This document shows positions 5,392 to 5,863 of a DNA stretch of 5,863 nucleotides, piece after piece. Each line of letters begins with the position of its first letter. Within the stretch, counting starts at the first letter, position 1. The translations under genes and the position numbers were made by a program. Source of the DNA: an uncultured Eubacteriales bacterium (GTDB taxonomy: Bacteria > Bacillota > Clostridia > Christensenellales > UBA1242). A model generated the notes under the pieces. The model made no database searches, was not told where the DNA came from, and worked only from the letters and a program-made list of their open reading frames with translations. The stretch spans positions 1-5,863 of the forward strand of contig CARBWQ010000066.1 of NCBI GenBank assembly GCA_948949055.1, in the 5' to 3' direction.

Positions 5392-5863
5392 ATGAAAATA
5401 GAGATTAATAAACATAGTTCTATTTGCATAAATGGCAATATTTTTATAGATCCATTACATTTAAGTAAAAGTGCAAAAGCCAAATATATATTTATTACTC
5501 ATCCACATTGGGACCATTTTTCTATTGAGGATATTAATAAAATCTTAGATAGAAAAACCATTTTAATATGTCCCAAATCAATGGAAAATGAAGCTTCTAA
5601 AATTTCATGTGACAAAGTTTTAGTAGAGCCAGAAAGTACCTATCATTTGCCAGATTTAGATTTTACAACTTTTAGGGCGTATAACATTGATAAAAAGTTT
5701 CATCCAAAAGGAAATGATTGGGTGGGATATAAGCTAAGAATAGAGGATAAGGATATCGCTATAATTGGCGATAGTGACTTGACAAGTGAATTGAGTGGTC
5801 TTAGTGCTGATATTTTAATTGTTCCTATTGGTGGAACTTATACAATGAATGTAGATGAGGCGA
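5392..5863 (+). CDS. Metallo-beta-lactamase-fold hydrolase, UlaG-like (3' end outside window)
   Basis: The frame is open for 157 codons to the window edge. The metal-binding signature THPHWDHF provides H37, H39, D41 and H42 (HxHxDH). Further family features are HPKGNDWVGY (H104, likely third-site ligand), IIGDSD (D127, likely bridging aspartate) and IVPIGGTYTMNVDEA, typical of the small UlaG/COG2220-like branch of MBL hydrolases. No signal peptide is present, so it is cytoplasmic. Members cleave lactones, phosphodiesters or other esters using two zinc, manganese or iron ions; this one cannot be assigned further. The remaining C-terminal part, expected to be a few dozen residues with the last histidine ligand, lies beyond the window. 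GGAG at 5383-5386 with 5-nt spacing supports ATG 5392. The 16-nt gap to the HAD gene argues for cotranscription and perhaps a shared substrate pathway. Confidence 0.88.
   Translation, partial: MKIEINKHSSICINGNIFIDPLHLSKSAKAKYIFITHPHWDHFSIEDINKILDRKTILICPKSMENEASKISCDKVLVEPESTYHLPDLDFTTFRAYNIDKKFHPKGNDWVGYKLRIEDKDIAIIGDSDLTSELSGLSADILIVPIGGTYTMNVDEA

Noticed and set aside
5670..5684. Third copy of the leader motif TTTTArrGCGTATAA
   Set aside because: It lies inside the MBL-fold coding sequence, where it encodes FRAYN-type residues of a conserved protein segment, and no matching hairpin arm follows. Probably chance in AT-rich DNA.
1..5863. CRISPR array, tRNA or rRNA genes, insertion sequences, integration sites, defence-system genes
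   Set aside because: I saw no regularly spaced repeats, cloverleaf-like GC-rich segments, transposase or recombinase motifs, or terminal inverted repeats.

Overview
The window is AT-rich (roughly 30% GC by eye). All supported genes are on the + strand, and most have AAAGGAG or GGAG-type ribosome binding sites about 5 nt before the start. This points to a low-GC Firmicute, most likely a gut-type member of the Clostridia. TAA and TAG both serve as ordinary stops, so there is no sign of an altered genetic code.

Layout. (1) At 1-303 is the 3' end of a gene whose product carries a WGR-like domain. (2) At 409-840 is a small orphan gene with two TPR-like helical hairpins; it has its own extended -10 promoter and AT-rich hairpins behind it. 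(3) At 990-1121 are a strong sigma-A-type promoter and a structured leader: a first hairpin, then an intrinsic terminator just before the next gene's ribosome binding site. This has the form of a transcription-attenuating riboswitch. (4) At 1140-3212 is a MepA-like MATE efflux pump fused to a cytidylate-kinase-like P-loop domain. The fusion is cut by one in-frame TAA at 2973-2975, and the rest of the kinase domain follows in the same frame. (5) At 3199-3462 is an 87-aa protein containing an ungapped internal duplication; its start overlaps the end of the interrupted fusion frame. A textbook terminator at 3496-3523 closes this operon. (6) From 3534 a new promoter serves an ADP-ribosylglycohydrolase (best start GTG 3626), followed by a HAD phosphatase (4536-5375) and, 16 nt later, a metallo-beta-lactamase-fold hydrolase that runs off the window (5392-5863).

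How they fit together. The leader, efflux pump, kinase domain and 87-aa protein form one regulated unit. The leader probably senses a small molecule that the pump exports. Guanidine-IV (mepA motif) is the best contextual candidate, because that class is known upstream of MATE genes in Clostridia, but I could not check its consensus. The second unit contains three hydrolases of the housekeeping or metabolite-repair type with no evident common pathway. A WGR-domain gene and an ADP-ribosylglycohydrolase lie within 4 kb of each other, which hints at ADP-ribose chemistry, but at least one promoter and one terminator separate them. The best leads are the interrupted pump-kinase fusion and its leader RNA. 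I do not see a clearly new defence system or mobile element.
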